From Anianabacter salinae (GTDB lineage: Bacteria > Pseudomonadota > Alphaproteobacteria > Rhodobacterales > Rhodobacteraceae), in the NCBI RefSeq assembly GCF_019061145.1, contig NZ_JAHQZS010000002.1:186001-250000 (forward strand): a stretch of DNA of 64,000 nucleotides. Reading direction: 5' to 3'. How positions within the stretch are numbered: position 1 is the first letter of the stretch; every line of letters starts with the position of its first letter. Below, one piece after another: positions 48,465 through 57,662 of the stretch. Made by a program: the position numbers and the translations under genes. Below the pieces are notes generated by a model. That model worked only from the letters and a program-made list of their open reading frames with translations. It made no database searches and had not been told where the DNA came from.

Positions 48465-49711
48465 TCTGCCACTCCTGCATCTTGCGCGGCGCTGCGGATC
48501 GCGGCCAGCGCGTCCGGCGCGTCGGCAAAGACGCTCTGGGCCTCGGCCCAGATCGCGGCGGCGCGGTCCGTGTCGCCCAGAACCCCCAGCGCCCCGATCA
48601 GGCGCGCCCAGTCCTCGGGCGGCCCGCCCTCCGAGCCAAGCCGCTGTGCCAACCCGTCGACCATGCCGCGGATCATCGCCTGGCGGTCTTCGGCGCTCAT
48701 CTCGCCGGCCGCTTCCATCTGTTCCCGGGTCGGACCGGGCGCAGCACTTGCCGGCGGGGTCGCGATGTCGGCCAGCGTGAAGTCGACCCCGGCGCGGGCC
48801 GCCACATCCTCGATCTGGTCGCGAACGGGGCGGGTCCAGGGGTCGCCTTCGGCGCTGTCGGCCAGCAATGAACGCCAGATGCGGAACGCCAGGTCGGGCC
48901 GTCCCGTCTGCGCGTACATCAGGCCGTAGTAGTAGCGCGCGGTGCCGTTCGCCCCGTCCCGCGCCAGCGCGCCCTGCAAGGCCGCCTCGGCCTCGGGCGA
49001 GACATAGCCGCCCGCCGCGAGGATCAGAAGGTCGGCGTAATTGGCATAGTCGCGCGCCTCGGCGGCGTCTCCCTTGACCGACAGGATGCGCTCTGCCGCG
49101 TCGGCCGCGGCGCGGAAATTGCCCAGCCGCGCCTCGTTGCGCGCCAGAAGCTGCAAGCCCTGCACGTCATCGGGCCGCTCGGCGACGACGCCGCGCAGGC
49201 GCTCCATCAGCGCCATGAAGTCAGGCTCTGCAGCGGGAAGGTCGGGCAGTTGCGAGCGTGCCTCTACCTCGGCCTCTGCCTCGGCCTGGCCGGGGCGGTC
49301 GGCGCGCATCTGCTCTGCCGTCGCGATACGCTGTGCCAGCGGCAGGTCGGCGTATCCGGGCGATCCGATCCGGGCATAGGTCACAAGACCGCCGCCGACG
49401 ATGACCAGCGCGCAGACCCCGGCCACGATCCAGGACGCGGCCTTTGGGGCGCGGCCTTCGGGCGGGGCTTCGGAGGCGGCCTTGTCGGCGGCCAGAAGGC
49501 GGCGCGAGACCTCGGTGCGCAGCCGATCTGCCTCGGCGTCGCTGACGACACCGCGCGCAAGGTCGCGGTCCACCTCGGCAAGCTGGTCGCGGTAGACGGC
49601 GACATCGAAGGCTTCGGCTGGGGCGGCCTCGCCCGAGCGGCGCAGGACCGACGCCAGAACGGCGCCTGCAACGGCAAGCGACAACACGGTGGCGACGATC
49701 CAGAACAGCAT
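48461..49711 (-). CDS. ccmI: Cytochrome c biogenesis protein CcmI
   Basis: 416 residues. Two membrane helices (about 1-20 and 92-112) flank a cytoplasmic loop with VYRDQLAEVDRDLARGVVSD, the CcmI leucine-zipper-like region; the periplasmic C-terminal part consists of TPR-like repeats (DDVQGLQLLARNEARLGNFR, YYYGLMYAQTGRPDLAFR). CcmI delivers apocytochrome c to the haem-ligation complex. The start at 49711 is followed divergently by soxB after 204 bases. The other ccm genes are not in this window. Confidence 0.9.
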   Translation of the reverse strand: MLFWIVATVLSLAVAGAVLASVLRRSGEAAPAEAFDVAVYRDQLAEVDRDLARGVVSDAEADRLRTEVSRRLLAADKAASEAPPEGRAPKAASWIVAGVCALVIVGGGLVTYARIGSPGYADLPLAQRIATAEQMRADRPGQAEAEAEVEARSQLPDLPAAEPDFMALMERLRGVVAERPDDVQGLQLLARNEARLGNFRAAADAAERILSVKGDAAEARDYANYADLLILAAGGYVSPEAEAALQGALARDGANGTARYYYGLMYAQTGRPDLAFRIWRSLLADSAEGDPWTRPVRDQIEDVAARAGVDFTLADIATPPASAAPGPTREQMEAAGEMSAEDRQAMIRGMVDGLAQRLGSEGGPPEDWARLIGALGVLGDTDRAAAIWAEAQSVFADAPDALAAIRSAAQDAGVAE

Positions 49712-49915
49712 GCGGGTATCCCTTTGGTTCCGTCCCCATGTATCCGCACGCGCGCCGCCGCAAAACCCCCAAGGCGGGACAGGATGCCTCAGGCACGGCG
49801 AGGCGTGATGTCGCTATTCTGTTCAAACCTGCCGTTTGCCGTCAGCACCGCCCTTGCCCGTAAGATAGGGAAGGGGCACTCCGGCTGGAACGGGGCCGGG
49901 AAAGGGAATCGGGCC

Positions 49916-51160
49916 ATGAAACGCTATTCCGCATTCGCCATCGCCCGCGAGGCGCTGCGCAACCACACCGGATGGGACCGCGCCTGGGCGTCGCCCGAGC
50001 CGAAGAAGCGCTACGATGTCATCATCGTGGGCGCGGGCGGGCACGGTCTGGCCACGGCCTATTATCTTGGAAAGAACTTCGGCATCACCAATGTCGCGGT
50101 GCTGGAAAAGGGCTGGCTTGGCGGCGGAAACACCGGGCGCAACACGACGATCATCCGCTCGAATTACCTGCAGGACCCGTCGGCGGCGATCTATGAAAAA
50201 TCACGCTCGCTGTACGAGACGCTCAGCCAGGACCTGAACTACAACATCATGTTCAGCCCGCGCGGCGTCATCATGCTGGCCCAGACCGAGCACGAGGTGC
50301 GCGGCTACAAGCGCACGGCGCACGCCAACGCACTGCAAGGGGTCAAGACCGAATACATCACGCCCAAGCGCGTCAAGGAACTGGTGCCGATCATCGCGCT
50401 GGACGGGCCGCGCTACCCCGTCCTCGGTGGGCTGTGGCAAGCGCGCGGCGGCACCGCGCGGCACGATGCGGTCGCCTGGGGCTATGCGCGGGCGTGCTCG
50501 GCAATGGGCATGGACATCATTCAGCGCTGCGAAGTCACCGGCGTGACCCGCGACGGCGGCAAGGTCACGGGCGTGACCACCACGCGCGGCGACATCGGTT
50601 GCGACAAGCTGGGTATCGTCGTGGCGGGGCACTCGGGACATCTGGCCGACATGGCGGGTTTCCGTCTGCCGATCGAATCCGTCGCGCTTCAGGCGCTGGT
50701 GTCCGAGCCGATCAAGCCCTGCATGGACGTCGTCGTGATGGCGAACACCGTGCACGGCTACATGAGCCAGTCCGACAAGGGCGAGATGGTCATCGGCGGC
50801 GGCGCGGACGGCTACAACAACTACACCCAGCGCGGCAGCTTTCATCACATCGAGGAAACCGTGCGCGCGCTGATCGAGACGTTCCCGATGATTTCACGCC
50901 TCAAGATGCTGCGGCAGTGGGGCGGGATCGTCGACATGACCGGCGACCGCTCGCCGATCCTGTCGAAGACGCCGGTGGACGGCGTGTTCATCAACTGCGG
51001 CTGGGGCACCGGCGGCTTCAAGGCGATCCCCGGCTCGGGCTGGGCGATGGCCGAACTGATGGCAAAGGGCACGTCGCCGCTGGCCGATGCCTTTTCGCTC
51101 GGTCGCTTCCGCGAGGGCCGGTTCATCGACGAAAGCGTCGCGGCGGGGGTGGCGCATTGA
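49916..51160 (+). CDS. soxB: Sarcosine oxidase, beta subunit
   Basis: 414 residues of the heterotetrameric enzyme. The FAD Rossmann motif is YDVIIVGAGGHGLATAYYLG (33-51). His183 in GGTARHDAVAWGYA is at the place of the family histidine that carries covalent FMN. The C-terminal WGTGGFKAIPGSGWAMAE is typical. Reaction: oxidative demethylation of sarcosine to glycine, giving methylene-tetrahydrofolate with the alpha subunit. The start at 49916 is preceded by purine-rich GGGAAAGGGAA. The soxDAG genes follow after two small genes. Confidence 0.95.
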   Translation: MKRYSAFAIAREALRNHTGWDRAWASPEPKKRYDVIIVGAGGHGLATAYYLGKNFGITNVAVLEKGWLGGGNTGRNTTIIRSNYLQDPSAAIYEKSRSLYETLSQDLNYNIMFSPRGVIMLAQTEHEVRGYKRTAHANALQGVKTEYITPKRVKELVPIIALDGPRYPVLGGLWQARGGTARHDAVAWGYARACSAMGMDIIQRCEVTGVTRDGGKVTGVTTTRGDIGCDKLGIVVAGHSGHLADMAGFRLPIESVALQALVSEPIKPCMDVVVMANTVHGYMSQSDKGEMVIGGGADGYNNYTQRGSFHHIEETVRALIETFPMISRLKMLRQWGGIVDMTGDRSPILSKTPVDGVFINCGWGTGGFKAIPGSGWAMAELMAKGTSPLADAFSLGRFREGRFIDESVAAGVAH

Positions 51161-51221
51161 TGGCGAACTTGAACCCCGTCAGAACAAGTATAGGTCCGGT
51201 GGGCAATCACGGAGATGCCCC

Positions 51222-51401
51222 ATGCGCCTGCCCAGACTGCCGACCCGCGAAGCCCTCCTGCGCCGCGCGCCCAAGGCCGCCGGTTTCGCCTTTGGTGTCG
51301 CGGTTTGTCTCGTGGGTGCAATGCTGGTCACGGTCATTTACCAGGGGCACGGCTATTTCGTCTCGCCGACGCCCGCTGACGTGGTCTATCCGAACCTCTA
51401 G
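51222..51401 (+). CDS. Small single-span membrane protein inside the sox operon
   Basis: 59 residues, MRLPRLPTREALLRRAPKAA, a hydrophobic helix (AFGVAVCLVGAMLVTVIY) and a short tail. The GGAGA site 7 bases before the ATG supports translation. I know no family. It lies between soxB and soxD, where canonical operons have nothing, and its 3' end overlaps the start of the next secreted-type protein. Confidence 0.6.
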   Translation: MRLPRLPTREALLRRAPKAAGFAFGVAVCLVGAMLVTVIYQGHGYFVSPTPADVVYPNL

Positions 51402-51888
51402 CGCATTTGCGCTGTGTGCGGTGCTGGCGGGTCCAGTTCTTGCCCAGGATCTGGGCGAGACGTTCCGCACCCGCTTCGGCCCGTTCACGGTGGTCGGCAC
51501 CTTCTCGAAGCAGACCTGTCAGGCGCAGCAGACCGCGCGCTCGGCCCAAGGCCAAGCGGTGGGATTCACCGTCTACTGGCGCCCCGGCCGGTCGCTGCAC
51601 CTTATCACCCAGCATCCCGGCTACCGCGCCGTGCAAGGCAACCAGCCGATCCGCTTCGTGTTTCCGGACGGGCGGGCGATGGATTTCGACATGACCCGCA
51701 ACGGGTCGGTTCTGGGCACGCAGATCGGGTTCGGATCGAAGGCGCAGCAGTTCTACCGCCTGCTGGAGGCCAACCAGAGCCTGCGCATCGACATGCCGGC
51801 GGTGAACGATTCCGTGCAGATCGACCTGGCAATGCGTCCCGAACTGATCCGCGCGATGTTCTTCTGCCGCGACGAATTCCTGAACTGA
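51376..51888 (+). CDS. Exported small protein of unknown function (IalB-like pattern)
   Basis: Up to 170 residues. An AFALCAVLAGPVLAQ segment looks like the end of a signal peptide, then ETFRTRFGPFTVVGTFSKQT and a C-terminal ELIRAMFFCRDEF. The two cysteines and length recall invasion-associated locus B (IalB) proteins, with low certainty. No ATG is available: CTG at 51376 (coupled to the preceding stop) or GTG at 51421 are the options, so the start is unsure. It sits inside the sox operon. Confidence 0.5.
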   Translation: MTWSIRTSSAFALCAVLAGPVLAQDLGETFRTRFGPFTVVGTFSKQTCQAQQTARSAQGQAVGFTVYWRPGRSLHLITQHPGYRAVQGNQPIRFVFPDGRAMDFDMTRNGSVLGTQIGFGSKAQQFYRLLEANQSLRIDMPAVNDSVQIDLAMRPELIRAMFFCRDEFLN

Positions 51889-51895
51889 GGTCCCC

Positions 51896-52210
51896 ATGCT
51901 GATCCTGACCTGCCCCTGTTGCGGCGTGGCCGCTGACGAGACCGAGCTGGCGCCCGGCGGCGAGGCGCACCTGAAGCGTTTCGGGCCCGGATCGTCCGAG
52001 GACGCGTTCGAGGGCTACCTGTTCCTGCGCCAGAACCCTCGCGGTGTGCATTTCGAGCGCTGGCGCCATGCCTATGGCTGCGGCAAGTGGTTCCACGCCG
52101 CCCGCTCGACCACCACGATGGAAGTGTTCGGCACCTATTCGGCACAAGTGACCGAACCGCCGCCCGAGATCACCGCGAAGATCGCCGCAGCCGGAAAGCC
52201 AACCGCATGA
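51896..52210 (+). CDS. soxD: Sarcosine oxidase, delta subunit
   Basis: 104 residues. The zinc-binding elements LILTCPCCG at the N-terminus and WRHAYGCGKWFHAAR with the following TMEVFGTY are the SoxD pattern. It is a structural subunit that binds zinc. The ATG is seven bases after the preceding stop with a GAGG site, and its stop overlaps soxA (ATGA). Confidence 0.95.
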   Translation: MLILTCPCCGVAADETELAPGGEAHLKRFGPGSSEDAFEGYLFLRQNPRGVHFERWRHAYGCGKWFHAARSTTTMEVFGTYSAQVTEPPPEITAKIAAAGKPTA

Positions 52211-55200
52211 CCACACGCCTTGCAACCGGCGGACGCCTCCTTGACCGGGGCCGTTCGGTGTCCTTCACGTTCAACGGCAAGCGCCTGAGCGGGGTCGAGG
52301 GCGACACGCTTGCCTCGGCGCTTCTGGCCAATGGCCAGATGCTGATGGGCCGGTCGTTCAAGTATCACCGCCCGCGCGGCGTCGTCGCTTCGGGCGCGGA
52401 GGAACCGAATGCGCTGATGAACCTCGGCTCGGGCGGGCGGTTCGAGCCGAACCAGCGCGCGACCACGCAAGAGCTGTTCGACGGGCTGGAAGCGGCGAGC
52501 CAGAACCATTGGCCGAGCCTCGAATTCGACATTGGCGCGGTGAACAGCCACGTCAGCCGCTTCCTGCCCGCAGGCTTCTACTACAAGACCTTCATGGCGC
52601 CGCGTCCCGCGTGGAAACATGTGTTCGAGCCGTTCATCCGCCAGTCTGCCGGTCTGGGACGCGCGCCCAAGGAGCGCGACGCGGATGTCTATGAACACGC
52701 CTACCTGCATGTCGACGTTCTGGTCGTCGGCGGCGGCGTCGCCGGGCTGACCGCAGCCCGCGCGGGGGGATTGTCGGGCGCGTCGGTGCTGCTGGTGGAA
52801 CAGACCGGCCATTGGGGCGGCCGCGCGCCCGTCGACGGGGCCGAAATTGACGGGCAGGGCGCCGAGGACTGGATCGCGTCTGCCGTGACCGAGCTAGAGG
52901 CGATGCCCAACGTCCGCTTGCAGACCCGCACGATGGGAGCAGGGGTCTACGATCACGGCTATGCGCTGGTCTACGAGCGGCTGACCGATCACCTGTCCGA
53001 CAAGACCGGCCCGCGCCACCGCCTGTGGAAGATCCGCGCGCGCCACATCGTGACGGCGACCGGCGCCATCGAGCGCCCGCTGTCCTTTGCCGCGAACGAT
53101 CTGCCGGGGGTCATGCTGGCCTCTGCCGTGCGCGACTACGTGGTGAATTACGGCGTGTCGCCGGGCGACCGCACCGTGGTTGTCACGAACAACGACGACG
53201 CTTACCGCACGGCGCTTGCGCTGAAGGAGGCCGGGCTGGAGGTTCCTGCGATCCTCGACGCTCGCCTAGAGGCGACCGGCGCGCTGCCCGAAGCCGCGCG
53301 CGCGGCAGGCATCCGCGTGCTCACGGGGCGCGGCATCGCCAAGGTCAAGGGCCGCCGCGCCGTCGAAGGCGTGGCGATCTGCGCGCAGGCGGGCGAGGGC
53401 GCCGTTCTGGAGGAGATCAAGTGTGACGCTGTCGCCATGTCGGGCGGCTGGTCGCCGGTCGTGCACCTGTGGTCGCATTGCGGCGGCAAGCTGAACTGGG
53501 ATGATGCGGGCGCATTCTTTCGCCCCGACCCGTCCCGCGCGCCCACCGGCGCCGACGGCACGGCCTTTGTCACCGTGGCAGGCACCGCGAATGGTCATCT
53601 GCTGACCGCCGAGGCCATCGCCGACGCCCATGAAGCGGGCAAGGCGGCGGCAAAGGCTGCGGGCCACACCGCCACGCGCAAGGCTGCGCCCAAGGCCACC
53701 TCAGAAGTCGAGGCGCCGATGGCGCCGGTCTGGATGATGCCGCAGGGCGCGGGGGCAGCGCTGCGCCAGAAGATGTGGCTCGACTACCAGAACGACGTGA
53801 AGGTGTCGGACGTCCAGCTTGCCGCGCGTGAAGGGTTCGAGAGTGTCGAGCATACCAAGCGCTACACCACGCTCGGCATGGCGACGGATCAGGGCAAGCT
53901 GAGCAATATCAATGGTCTGGCGATCCTTGCGGGCAGCCTGAACGCCGCGATCCCGCAGGTCGGTACCACCACCTTCCGCCCGCCCTATACCCCCATTTCG
54001 ATGGGCGCGATCGCGGGCGAGGCGCGGGGCGAGCTGTTCCAGCCGCTGCGCCGCACGCCGCTGCACGACTGGCACGAGGCGAACGGCGCGGTGTGGGAAC
54101 CTGTCGGCGCATGGCGCCGTCCCTATACCTACCGCAAGCCAGGCGAGGCGACCGAGGACGCGGTCGCGCGCGAGATCACCGCGACACGGGCCAGCCTTGG
54201 CCTTCTCGATGCCTCGACGCTGGGCAAGATCCTTGTCAAAGGCCCCGACGCGGGCCGCTTCCTCGACATGCTCTACACCAACATGATGTCGTCGCTGGCG
54301 ATCGGGAAATGCCGCTATGGCCTGATGTGCTCGGAAAACGGGTTCCTGATGGACGACGGCGTGGTCGCGCGGCTGTCGGATGACGCTTTTCTCTGCCACA
54401 CGACCACCGGCGGCGCGGACCGTATCCATGCGCACATGGAAGAATGGCTGCAAACCGAGTGGTGGGACTGGAAGGTCTACACCGCGAACCTGACCGAGCA
54501 ATACGCGCAGATCGCCGTCGTCGGCCCGAATGCGCGCAAGGTGCTGGATAAGCTTGGCGGCATGGACGTTTCCAAAGAGACGCTGCCGTTCATGGCCTGG
54601 GCTGATGGCGCGCTTGCGGGCCATGCCGTACGGGTGTTCCGCATCTCGTTCTCGGGCGAGTTGTCGTTCGAGGTCGCGGTGAAGGCGAACGAGGGCCGCG
54701 CGCTGTGGGACAAGCTCTTGGACGCGGGCGCCGAGTTCGGCGCGACGCCCTATGGCACCGAGGGGCTGCATGTCCTGCGCGCGGAAAAGGGCTTCATCAT
54801 GATCGGCGACGAGACCGACGGCACGGTGATCCCGCAGGACCTGGGCCTTGGCTGGGCGATCTCGAAGAAAAAGGACGACTACATCGGCAAGCGGGCGCAA
54901 GAGCGCAGCCACATGACCGATCCCGCACGGTGGAAGCTGGTGGGGCTGGAAACCGTCGACGGCACCGTCCTGCCCGACGGCGCCTATGCGGTGGGCGATG
55001 GGGTCAACGAGAACGGCCAGCGCGTCACGCAAGGGCGCGTCACATCGACCTACTATTCGCCGACGCTGGCGCGCGGCATCGCCATGGGGCTGGTGCTGGA
55101 CGGGCCGGACCGGATGGGCGAGGTGATCGACTTCGCCTCGCTCGACGGCACCGGCACCGTGGTGAAGACGAAGATCGTCGATCCGGTGTTCTTCGACAAG

Positions 55201-55224
55201 GCAGGGGAGAAGCAGAATGTCTGA
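52207..55224 (+). CDS. soxA: Sarcosine oxidase, alpha subunit
   Basis: 1005 residues, full length. Domains: an N-terminal ferredoxin-like beta-grasp part (about 15-80, FTFNGKRLSGVEGDTLASAL), a Rossmann NAD-binding part (VDVLVVGGGVAGLTAARAGG at about 169-188), and a C-terminal aminomethyltransferase-type tetrahydrofolate domain (about 600-1000). It transfers the methylene group to folate. It overlaps soxD by four bases and soxG by eight. Confidence 0.96.
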   Translation: MTTRLATGGRLLDRGRSVSFTFNGKRLSGVEGDTLASALLANGQMLMGRSFKYHRPRGVVASGAEEPNALMNLGSGGRFEPNQRATTQELFDGLEAASQNHWPSLEFDIGAVNSHVSRFLPAGFYYKTFMAPRPAWKHVFEPFIRQSAGLGRAPKERDADVYEHAYLHVDVLVVGGGVAGLTAARAGGLSGASVLLVEQTGHWGGRAPVDGAEIDGQGAEDWIASAVTELEAMPNVRLQTRTMGAGVYDHGYALVYERLTDHLSDKTGPRHRLWKIRARHIVTATGAIERPLSFAANDLPGVMLASAVRDYVVNYGVSPGDRTVVVTNNDDAYRTALALKEAGLEVPAILDARLEATGALPEAARAAGIRVLTGRGIAKVKGRRAVEGVAICAQAGEGAVLEEIKCDAVAMSGGWSPVVHLWSHCGGKLNWDDAGAFFRPDPSRAPTGADGTAFVTVAGTANGHLLTAEAIADAHEAGKAAAKAAGHTATRKAAPKATSEVEAPMAPVWMMPQGAGAALRQKMWLDYQNDVKVSDVQLAAREGFESVEHTKRYTTLGMATDQGKLSNINGLAILAGSLNAAIPQVGTTTFRPPYTPISMGAIAGEARGELFQPLRRTPLHDWHEANGAVWEPVGAWRRPYTYRKPGEATEDAVAREITATRASLGLLDASTLGKILVKGPDAGRFLDMLYTNMMSSLAIGKCRYGLMCSENGFLMDDGVVARLSDDAFLCHTTTGGADRIHAHMEEWLQTEWWDWKVYTANLTEQYAQIAVVGPNARKVLDKLGGMDVSKETLPFMAWADGALAGHAVRVFRISFSGELSFEVAVKANEGRALWDKLLDAGAEFGATPYGTEGLHVLRAEKGFIMIGDETDGTVIPQDLGLGWAISKKKDDYIGKRAQERSHMTDPARWKLVGLETVDGTVLPDGAYAVGDGVNENGQRVTQGRVTSTYYSPTLARGIAMGLVLDGPDRMGEVIDFASLDGTGTVVKTKIVDPVFFDKAGEKQNV

Positions 55225-55780
55225 CGCGGTTTCGGTGCTGCTGGGCGCGCGGGTGGACGGCCCCGTCACGGTCGAGGATGCGGGCCTGTGCGGCATGATC
55301 GTCCTGCGCGGGGATCTGTCGTCGCCAGCGTTCAAGGCGGCCTGCACGGAAATCCTGGGCGCCGGGGTTCCCGAGGCTCTTGGCAGCACCGTCGCCGGGG
55401 ACCGCGCGGTTCTGTGGATGTCCACCGACGAGGTGCTGGTCCTTGCGCCCTTTGCCGAGGCTTCTGCGTTGACCGCAAGCCTCGCCGAGGCGCTGGAGGG
55501 AACGCACCACCTGGTCGCCGATGTTTCGGACGCCCGCGCGGTGCTGCGGCTGACCGGGGGCGCCTTGCGCGAGACGCTGGCGCGGCTGACGCCCGCCGAT
55601 GTCGCGCCCGCTAGCTTCCCGCCGGGCATGGTGCGCCGCACCCGGCTGGCGCAATCAGCCGCCGCGATCCGCATGGTTTCGGACAACGAGGCAGAGGTCT
55701 ACTGCTTCCGCTCGGTCGCGCGCTATGTGATGGATATCCTTGCCAATGCCGCGCAGGGACGCCCGCTCGGGCTGTTCTGA
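55217..55780 (+). CDS. soxG: Sarcosine oxidase, gamma subunit
   Basis: 187 residues. The second half with VADVSDARAVLRLTGGALRE, RLTPADVAPASFP and RTRLAQSAAAI is the GcvT-like pattern of SoxG; the C-terminal CFRSVARYVMDIL agrees. It begins inside the last codons of soxA. It completes the heterotetramer. Confidence 0.92.
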   Translation: MSDAVSVLLGARVDGPVTVEDAGLCGMIVLRGDLSSPAFKAACTEILGAGVPEALGSTVAGDRAVLWMSTDEVLVLAPFAEASALTASLAEALEGTHHLVADVSDARAVLRLTGGALRETLARLTPADVAPASFPPGMVRRTRLAQSAAAIRMVSDNEAEVYCFRSVARYVMDILANAAQGRPLGLF

Positions 55781-55920
55781 ACGCGCCATCAGGCGGTGCG
55801 GAATGGATCGGCGACGGAACAGGCGGGCGGGCACTTTCGTTCCCCTATCGCTTGACGCCATGCCGCGCGGCACTCAGGTATGGCGCATCCGATTTCAAGA
55901 AACCCGTAGGAGGGGCACCC

Positions 55921-56520
55921 ATGGCTTTTGAACTTCCCGATCTCCCGTATGCACATGACGCGCTGGCCGATCTTGGCATGTCGAAGGAGACGCTCGAATA
56001 TCACCACGACATCCACCACAAGGCCTATGTAGACAACGGCAACAAGGCGATCGCCGGGACCGAGTGGGACGGCAAGTCGGTCGAGGAGATCATCAAGGGC
56101 ACCTATGATCCCTCGAAGGTCGCGCAGAACGGCATCTTCAACAACGCCTCGCAGTTCTGGAACCACAACCAGTTCTGGGAAATGATGGCCCCCGGCGAAA
56201 AGAAGATGCCGGGCGAAGTTGAATCGGCGCTGAACGACGCCTTCGGATCGGTCGACAAGTTCAAGGAAGAATTCGCCGCCGCCGGTGCGGGCCAGTTCGG
56301 TTCGGGCTGGGCCTGGCTCGTCAAGGACACCGACGGCAGCCTCAAGGTCACCAAGACCGAGAACGGCGTGAACCCGCTTTGCTTTGGCCAGACCGCGCTT
56401 TTGGGCTGCGACGTGTGGGAGCATTCCTACTACATCGACTTCCGCAACAAACGCCCCGCTTACATCCAGAACTTCCTCGACAATCTGGTGAACTGGGAAA
56501 ACGTCGCCGCGCGCATGTGA
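55921..56520 (+). CDS. sodB: Superoxide dismutase, Fe type
   Basis: 199 residues. His ligands in HHDIHHKAY, FWNHNQFW (with the upstream Gln of NNASQ, the Fe-type marker) and Asp/His in CDVWEHSYYIDF are present. It detoxifies superoxide in the cytoplasm. AGGAGGGG precedes the ATG at 55921. The gene ends before a strong terminator and follows soxG by 140 bases, in its own transcription unit, although hydrogen peroxide from sarcosine oxidase makes the neighbourhood sensible. Confidence 0.95.
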   Translation: MAFELPDLPYAHDALADLGMSKETLEYHHDIHHKAYVDNGNKAIAGTEWDGKSVEEIIKGTYDPSKVAQNGIFNNASQFWNHNQFWEMMAPGEKKMPGEVESALNDAFGSVDKFKEEFAAAGAGQFGSGWAWLVKDTDGSLKVTKTENGVNPLCFGQTALLGCDVWEHSYYIDFRNKRPAYIQNFLDNLVNWENVAARM

Positions 56521-56543
56521 TCGCAGCGGACCCGTCTGACTGT

Positions 56544-56577
56544 AGCGGCCCGGGCATTAGCCCGGGCCGCTTTCGTT
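56544..56577 (+). terminator. Rho-independent terminator after sodB
   Basis: AGCGGCCCGGGC-ATTA-GCCCGGGCCGCT is a perfect 12-base stem with a four-base loop followed by TTCGTTT. Position 24 bases after the stop supports termination of the sodB message. Confidence 0.9.
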
Positions 56578-56715
56578 TCAAGCGGCTTCAACGGTGTGTC
56601 AGAGCCGCTCACGCCTGCGTGAGGCGGTGAAACCCATGTACTCCCCGATGCGTGAGTTCGCGTGAGGGCCGCAACGATCGGTCCCGCTGACATGAGATCA
56701 ACGGAGGACTTCACG

Positions 56716-57279
56716 ATGAAGAAGACGCTTATCGCCACCGCCGCAATCCTCGGCACCGCCGGTTTCGCGACCGCCCAGATGGCCGAGAACCCGACGGTCG
56801 GCGGCGCGCCGATGATGGCAGACATGACCATCGCACAGAACGCATCGAACGCCCCGAACCTGACCACGCTGGTCGCCGCCGTTGGCGCCGCAGGCCTTGT
56901 TGACACCCTGAACAGCGCCGGTCCGTTCACGGTCTTCGCCCCCACGAACGATGCCTTCGGCCGCATTTCCGAGGCGTCGCTGCAGACCCTTCTGCAGCCT
57001 GAGTACAAGGGCCAGTTGACCGAGATCCTGACCTGCCACGTCGTCGCCGCCGAGGCGTTCGCAAGCACCATCACCGGCATGATCGCCGACAGCGGCGGTG
57101 TGCACCCCGTCGAGACGGTCGGCGGCTGCACCCTCGACGCCTATGTCGAAGGCGGTGAGGTCAAGCTGCGCGACGAGAATGGTCGTGTCGCGACCGTGAC
57201 CATCGCCGATGTCGATCAGTCGAACGGCGTCGTGCACGTCATCGACCGCGTGCTGCTGCCCGCCGGTCAGGCAGGCTGA
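56716..57279 (+). CDS. Secreted fasciclin-domain protein
   Basis: 187 residues. A signal peptide (about 1-22, FATAQ end) and one FAS1 domain with LVAAVGAAGLVDTLNSAG, FTVFAPTNDAF, LTCHVVAAEAF and GVVHVIDRVLLP. Such periplasmic or surface proteins mediate adhesion, or have unclear roles in bacteria. The ATG has a GGAGGACTTCACG leader; the gene is closed by its own terminator. Confidence 0.92.
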   Translation: MKKTLIATAAILGTAGFATAQMAENPTVGGAPMMADMTIAQNASNAPNLTTLVAAVGAAGLVDTLNSAGPFTVFAPTNDAFGRISEASLQTLLQPEYKGQLTEILTCHVVAAEAFASTITGMIADSGGVHPVETVGGCTLDAYVEGGEVKLRDENGRVATVTIADVDQSNGVVHVIDRVLLPAGQAG

Positions 57280-57339
57280 CGTCGAGCAGTTACCAGGTTC
57301 CTGACGAGTGACTGGTTAACGATTCACTGTATCGAGTGT

Positions 57340-57368
57340 GGGCCGCCCTTCTGGGCGGCCCGTTTCGT
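57340..57368 (+). terminator. Rho-independent terminator after the fasciclin gene
   Basis: GGGCCGCCC-TTCT-GGGCGGCCC is a perfect nine-base stem followed by GTTTCGT. It separates the fasciclin gene from the next small operon. Confidence 0.88.
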
Positions 57369-57449
57369 ATGCGGTCCTGCCGCAACGGCATCCCGGAACT
57401 GCCCTTCGCCGCCTCGCGTTTTCCCTGCAGACACGCAAAGGAGATCCCC

Positions 57450-57662
57450 ATGGCCGAGCGCAAGCGATCCAAGGACGGACATCAGGAAACCCGCGATATC
57501 CTGGGCGAACAGCCTGACGTGGACATCGATCAGGCGGGGCGCGCGGGCGGTGCACCTGCCCGCAATGTCGCCACCGCCGACGAGAAGAAGCGCGCGGTGA
57601 AGGACCCGGCGGGAAAGACCCGCGTCACCAAGTCGCTGGAACGCGGGCAGGAGGACGAGTGA
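57450..57662 (+). CDS. Small hydrophilic protein of unknown function
   Basis: 70 residues, MAERKRSKDGHQETRDILGE, then a charged, probably disordered chain ending ERGQEDE. AAAGGAGATCCCC before the ATG is a good ribosome binding site. No family recognised. Its stop overlaps the start of the host-attachment gene (TGATG), so the two are co-translated. Confidence 0.65.
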   Translation: MAERKRSKDGHQETRDILGEQPDVDIDQAGRAGGAPARNVATADEKKRAVKDPAGKTRVTKSLERGQEDE

